From contig OZ006972.1 in NCBI GenBank assembly GCA_963931255.1, positions 1,984,001-2,048,000 of the forward strand: DNA of 64,000 nucleotides, in the 5' to 3' direction. The notes beneath the pieces are model-generated. The model ran no database searches. It saw only the letters and a program-made list of their open reading frames with translations, and was not told the DNA's origin. Positions 60,340-64,000 of this stretch are shown here, piece by piece. Within the stretch, counting starts at the first letter, position 1, and every line of letters begins with the position of its first letter. The translations under genes and the position numbers were made by a program. Origin of the DNA: CALUVN01 sp944323595. GTDB taxonomy: Bacteria > Cyanobacteriota > Vampirovibrionia > Gastranaerophilales > Gastranaerophilaceae.

Positions 60340-61284
60340 TTAATTTGCACCGCCGCGAAAAATGTTATAAACTTCATCTTTATATGGAATTGACTTAATA
60401 GCACCAATTCCCTGTGACTGCAAACCCGCAACTATTGATGCAAGCTTTGCTGCCTCGAAAGGTGTAAAACCTTTAACAAGAGCATGCAGGAATCCACCGT
60501 TAAAAACATCACCGGCACAGGTAGTATCAATTACATCACGTGTATAAAATTCATTAAATACAATATTTCCGTTATACCCCGTGAAATAACCTCCGTCCTG
60601 CCCTGATTTAATGACAACAATGCTAACACCCATATCCCAGATTGCTTTCATAATATTTTCAACAGAGCTGATTTCCAGAATATTAACAGTATCGTGTTTT
60701 GCACTCATAAATAGCACATCAACATTTCCGATAATTTCATTAAAATATTCTCTTGCATTTTCAGGTGTTGTTATAAGTGATGAAAAATTCGGGTCATACG
60801 CGGTCATAACGGAATTATCTTTAGCGATTTGAAACGCAGTACTGACTGCCTCTTTAGCAGATAAAGAAAGTGATTGCGTAATGCCGGATGCGTATATTGC
60901 ACGGGCAGATGTAATATAATCGCTTGAAATATCCTCAATTGATAACTTTGCCGGAGCAATTTTACGTCTGTAATAAGCGAATTCTTTTTCAGTAGCACTT
61001 TCATGTGCGGTAAAATAGAACCCGTTTGGATCTGTAGCTAATTTTACCTGTGAAATATCCAGCCCCTCAGCCTGCCAGCTATCAAGAAGATATTCTTTAA
61101 ATGCATCATTTCCGACACGTGTTATAAAACCTACCTTTGATCCGAGGCGCAAGGCTGCTACTGCTGCAGCAAGAGCATCTCCGCCATAATATTTATGCAG
61201 ACATTCTGCAGCACTTAACCTTGTATTACTTGATAATTCAATCAGACATTCTCCGATAGTAATAATATCAAGTTTTTGTTCCAT
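60340..61284 (-). CDS. kdgK: PfkB-family sugar kinase, probably 2-keto-3-deoxygluconate kinase
   Basis: 314 residues. Ribokinase/PfkB fold with YYGGDALAAAVAALRLGSKVGFITRVG near the N-terminus and DTTCAGDVFNGGFLHALVKG, where GAGD-type catalytic Asp is A-G-D. Nested between an eda-like gene and csaB, five and two bases from each, so 2-keto-3-deoxygluconate is the likely substrate; other sugars are possible. Confidence 0.88.
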   Translation of the reverse strand: MEQKLDIITIGECLIELSSNTRLSAAECLHKYYGGDALAAAVAALRLGSKVGFITRVGNDAFKEYLLDSWQAEGLDISQVKLATDPNGFYFTAHESATEKEFAYYRRKIAPAKLSIEDISSDYITSARAIYASGITQSLSLSAKEAVSTAFQIAKDNSVMTAYDPNFSSLITTPENAREYFNEIIGNVDVLFMSAKHDTVNILEISSVENIMKAIWDMGVSIVVIKSGQDGGYFTGYNGNIVFNEFYTRDVIDTTCAGDVFNGGFLHALVKGFTPFEAAKLASIVAGLQSQGIGAIKSIPYKDEVYNIFRGGAN

Positions 61285-61289
61285 TGTAT

Positions 61290-61898
61290 TTACCCCCTGA
61301 TATCAGCCAGAACACGTTTTGCGCGTTTGGTAATTTCATTATAATTAAAGCCTTCGTAAAAATCACGCCCTACACCGACAGCAAAGGCGCCTGCTTTTAT
61401 ATAATCATTAACTTCATTAAGCTTAACATTTCCAAGCGGAAGAACATTTAAAAAAGGCATAGGTCTTAACAAATCTTCAATATACTGAACGCCGCCCATA
61501 GCTGTTATCGGATAAATTTTAATAACAGGAATACGGGCTTTCCAGGCTGAGTATGCCTCGTTAGCAGTTGAAGTACCAGCAATAAAAGGAATTTTACCAT
61601 TTTTAGAAATTTTAACCAGATTCATCTGAAAAATAGGAGAAGAAATACTTTTTGCACCTGACTCTATTGCAACCTTTGCCTGCAATGCCGTAATTATACC
61701 GCCGGCGCAAACACAGGCACGTTTAGAAACTTCTTCTATAGCCTTATAAATCTTTGAATTTTGAACATTTATTTCCACAACCTTAATTCCGCCGTCAATA
61801 AGGGCATTTGCTGTGTTAATCACTGTATCAGGGTCATTCCCTCTTATAATGGGTAATATTTTTTCTTCAGCTAATATATTAATTAAATTTTCCTGCAT
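61290..61898 (-). CDS. eda: KDPG/KHG aldolase family protein with altered active-site motifs
   Basis: 202 residues; RBS AAGGAT. Class I aldolase barrel: ILPIIRGNDPDTVINTANALIDGGIKVVEIN, IPFIAGTSTANEA and IKIYPI with the Schiff-base lysine. Compared with E. coli Eda (LEVTLRT, GAGT, TGGI), this protein has VEINVQN, CAGGII and LGNV: the Arg and Thr that bind the substrate are missing. It is likely an aldolase of related substrate rather than a strict KDPG enzyme. First gene of the eda-kdgK-csaB cluster; divergent from the cyclase. Confidence 0.82.
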   Translation of the reverse strand: MQENLINILAEEKILPIIRGNDPDTVINTANALIDGGIKVVEINVQNSKIYKAIEEVSKRACVCAGGIITALQAKVAIESGAKSISSPIFQMNLVKISKNGKIPFIAGTSTANEAYSAWKARIPVIKIYPITAMGGVQYIEDLLRPMPFLNVLPLGNVKLNEVNDYIKAGAFAVGVGRDFYEGFNYNEITKRAKRVLADIRG

Positions 61899-61956
61899 AA
61901 TCTATCCTTTTTTCAAAATTTATTATATCATAAAATAGAAAACGGGATAGAGTGTT

Positions 61957-63903
61957 ATGAAAAGACTTAAATCTAAACTATTTTATATATATGCATTTCT
62001 TATACACATATTACTATCAATAGTTATTATATTTGTGTCATGGGAGTTTTTGGAATACAAAGCCTACAATTTTATGATAAAAAATGTCACGGCAAAACCG
62101 ACTGTTTCCAAAGATATTGTCATAATTTCCATTGATAACCAGTCAGTATCGCGTTACAGATGGCCGTGGAAACGTGAATTATACTCATATATATTTGAAT
62201 ATCTTAACACTTATTCAAAGCCTAAAGCAATCGGATATGATGCCATTTTAAGCGTGCTGGATTCAGAAAATCCGGAGTCTGATGCAAGATTTTTTGCGCA
62301 GTTAAAGAAAACTCCCAATCTTGTAGTTGGTTTTATCCCGATGCGCGAAAATATTTCTATGGAAGAAACGGATCCGCAATTTTTAAAAGATTTTAACAAA
62401 AAATTCGGAGTAACAATCCATGACATGCGCAAAAACAAAATTCAGGGGCGCTATAACTCAATAATTCCATTCCCTGAACCTTACTTTGATTCTGTTGAAA
62501 ATGCCGGTTCCGTTAAATCAACAACAGCGCTTTACGGATATTTGCAATCAGCGGACAATATAGTGAGTGTAAACGGTAAGATGTATCCGGTGCTTGCACT
62601 CAGATTATATATGATTATAAACGGTGTAAAAGAGCTTACACTTACTGACAACGAGATTATTATACCTAAAACAGGCAAAAGAATTCCGGTGATGAATTCC
62701 GGCATCGGTTCTCAAACCCTGATTACTTATAAAAAACTGATGAAAAATAGCGATTACTCGCATATAAAATATTCAGCATCAGACATTATAGACTCACTAC
62801 ATCTGATGAAAGAGGGTAAAAAGCCGATTATTGACCCGCACGAATTTGACGGGAAAATAGTATTTATCGGTGCGAATGCGCAGGCTGCTGCGATAGGTCC
62901 TGTCGATGCTCTTTTAACCCCTATGTCAGAAAAACATCCGGGGGTTGATATTCAAGCGACCATTCTTGATAATATAATGAATTCTGACTTTACAAAACAG
63001 TCAACAATTCTGTTTGATATCTTCTTTCTTGCACTTCTGACAGCAGGAACGATGTACTTAATCCTAAAACTAACATTTTTTAAATCTTTAATATCAGTGA
63101 TTATTCTTGGCTGTATTTACACCATATTCTCTGTGATTTGCTTCAAATATAATCTTGCTCTCAATGTAATAACCCCTCTGTTATTGCAACTAAGCACACT
63201 TATATTCGGATACTCTTACAGATTTATTCTCGAGGGGAGAAACAAAGAAAAAATTAAGCAGGCAATGGGAAAATATATTTCTCAGGACGTTATGAAAAAC
63301 GTTGTACAAAATATAGACGACATAAGATTAGGCGGGAAAAAGGCTGTTGTAACTGTCCTGTTTGCGGACATACGGGGCTTTACCAGCATGAGTGAAAGAA
63401 TGACTGCAGAAGACGTTTCTAAAATCCTTAATGAATACTTTACAGAAATTGAACCGATAATTTCTAAATACAACGGAGTAATAAATAAATTTATCGGGGA
63501 TGCTGTTATGGCAGTATTCGGCGACCCGATAGAGGACTTAAACCACCCTGTTAACGCAGTAAGATGCGCAAACGAAATGCTGAAAAAAGTCGATCAATTA
63601 CAGGATAAATGGTTATTTGAGGGCAAACCCAAAATAGAAATCGGCATCGGCATAAACACCGGAGAAGCGTTTGTAGGTAATATTGGTTCAGAAAAGCGGC
63701 TTGAATACACCGTTATTGGTGATACTGTTAACCTTGCAAGCAGAATTGAAAGCTACAACAAAGTTTATAAAACAAATCTTCTGATAAGCAGTTCTACGTA
63801 TTCTTACGTTAGCGGCATCGCTGATGTAATTAAAATCAGCGAAGTTACTATCAGAGGTAAATCTAAAAAAATGGACATCTATGAAGTTTTGAGGCTCTCG
63901 TAA
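61957..63903 (+). CDS. CHASE2-domain class III adenylate/guanylate cyclase
   Basis: 648 residues. One N-terminal membrane span (10-30), a CHASE2 sensor domain outside (about 35-345), three membrane spans (350-425) and a cytoplasmic class III cyclase (about 460-645). Cyclase motifs: VLFADIRGFTSMSER (metal Asp), KFIGDAVMAVFGDP (second metal Asp) and EYTVIGDTVNLASRIES. All catalytic positions look intact. Common layout in cyanobacteria. Makes cAMP or cGMP in response to an external signal. RBS GGGATAGAG. Confidence 0.95.
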   Translation: MKRLKSKLFYIYAFLIHILLSIVIIFVSWEFLEYKAYNFMIKNVTAKPTVSKDIVIISIDNQSVSRYRWPWKRELYSYIFEYLNTYSKPKAIGYDAILSVLDSENPESDARFFAQLKKTPNLVVGFIPMRENISMEETDPQFLKDFNKKFGVTIHDMRKNKIQGRYNSIIPFPEPYFDSVENAGSVKSTTALYGYLQSADNIVSVNGKMYPVLALRLYMIINGVKELTLTDNEIIIPKTGKRIPVMNSGIGSQTLITYKKLMKNSDYSHIKYSASDIIDSLHLMKEGKKPIIDPHEFDGKIVFIGANAQAAAIGPVDALLTPMSEKHPGVDIQATILDNIMNSDFTKQSTILFDIFFLALLTAGTMYLILKLTFFKSLISVIILGCIYTIFSVICFKYNLALNVITPLLLQLSTLIFGYSYRFILEGRNKEKIKQAMGKYISQDVMKNVVQNIDDIRLGGKKAVVTVLFADIRGFTSMSERMTAEDVSKILNEYFTEIEPIISKYNGVINKFIGDAVMAVFGDPIEDLNHPVNAVRCANEMLKKVDQLQDKWLFEGKPKIEIGIGINTGEAFVGNIGSEKRLEYTVIGDTVNLASRIESYNKVYKTNLLISSSTYSYVSGIADVIKISEVTIRGKSKKMDIYEVLRLS

Positions 63904-64000
63904 TTGGAAAATCTCGATCAAATAAGAACTGCCATAGAACTTGAAATTAAACATAAATATATTGATATAAGAGGCAGAAAACAAACATTTTCATCTTTCA
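63904..64000 (+). CDS. Start of an unidentified gene
   Basis: An open frame begins at TTG 63904, directly after the cyclase stop, and runs to the window edge: MENLDQIRTAIELEIKH followed by KYIDIRGRKQTFSSF. GAGG lies 9 bases upstream, inside the cyclase gene. Only 32 residues are visible; no family is assigned. Confidence 0.5.
   Translation, partial: MENLDQIRTAIELEIKHKYIDIRGRKQTFSSF

Overview
The window is AT-rich, uses the standard code, and comes from a Gram-negative-type anaerobic bacterium. The best match is a gut cyanobacterial relative of the Melainabacteria/Vampirovibrionia, order Gastranaerophilales. That assignment is an inference from the gene content: a superoxide reductase/ferritin pair, ferredoxin, SPFH and patatin proteins, a large-type SRP RNA, and many lineage-style hypothetical proteins that begin M-(Q/K)-(I/V)...F-(T/G) or MGMAASQAR. 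No phage, IS element or CRISPR array is visible; this is a chromosomal segment.

Layout. 1-8.8 kb: the start of a flavoprotein, a tagged hypothetical protein, an smc-scpA-scpB operon with a membrane matrixin-like protease coupled to its end, an 800-base intergenic region with three degenerate copies of a roughly 100-base repeat, then the first of two MGMAASQAR proteins. 9-19 kb: a GT35 glucan phosphorylase lacking its cofactor lysine, a PLP lyase, a toxin-like HELGH protease, a VWA protein, an unknown protein, a nuclease-like/phospholipase D fusion, a degenerate YdjC-like protein and the SRP RNA. 19-28 kb: dfx-ftn, a two-component operon ending in a secreted coiled-coil protein, a GIY-YIG protein, a divergent pair of small lineage-specific proteins (one Cys/Gly/Ser-rich), and a membrane operon ending in an SPFH protein. 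27.6-40 kb: wecB, a glutaredoxin plus a hybrid-cluster-protein homologue with most ligands lost, rpsL-rpsG, leuD, a phosphatase-like protein without its catalytic histidine, a radical SAM protein, an AI-2E-type permease, a coiled-coil protein, ferredoxin and thrB. 40-49 kb: an MnmC-like methyltransferase plus FAD oxidoreductase, a CoA-disulfide-reductase-like enzyme, an orphan sugar permease, phosphomannomutase, and a convergent pair of tagged paralogues. 49-56 kb: rpsE-rpmD-rplO-secY, PilZ and decarboxylase-fold genes, and the second MGMAASQAR protein. 56-64 kb: a GT-C-like membrane protein, patatin, tRNA-Leu(TAA), an eda-kdgK-csaB cluster and a CHASE2 cyclase.

The strongest new signal joins two distant loci. 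Both MGMAASQAR genes share N- and C-terminal helical segments around unrelated middles, the plan of flagellar axial proteins. Both are also preceded by the same sigma-28 (FliA)-type promoter, TAAAGAAA-N12-GCCGATAA, at identical spacing. Separately, at least six otherwise mostly unrelated proteins share a short, non-hydrophobic N-terminal tag ending in F-(T/G). Together these suggest an export or surface system carrying lineage-specific proteins; this is a hypothesis.

A second theme is enzyme folds whose key residues are missing: glucan phosphorylase, YdjC deacetylase, hybrid cluster protein, histidine phosphatase and, less clearly, KDPG aldolase. Starts were moved from the longest frame wherever a ribosome-binding site or promoter supported a later codon. 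All similarity statements come from reading motifs by eye; no database search was run.
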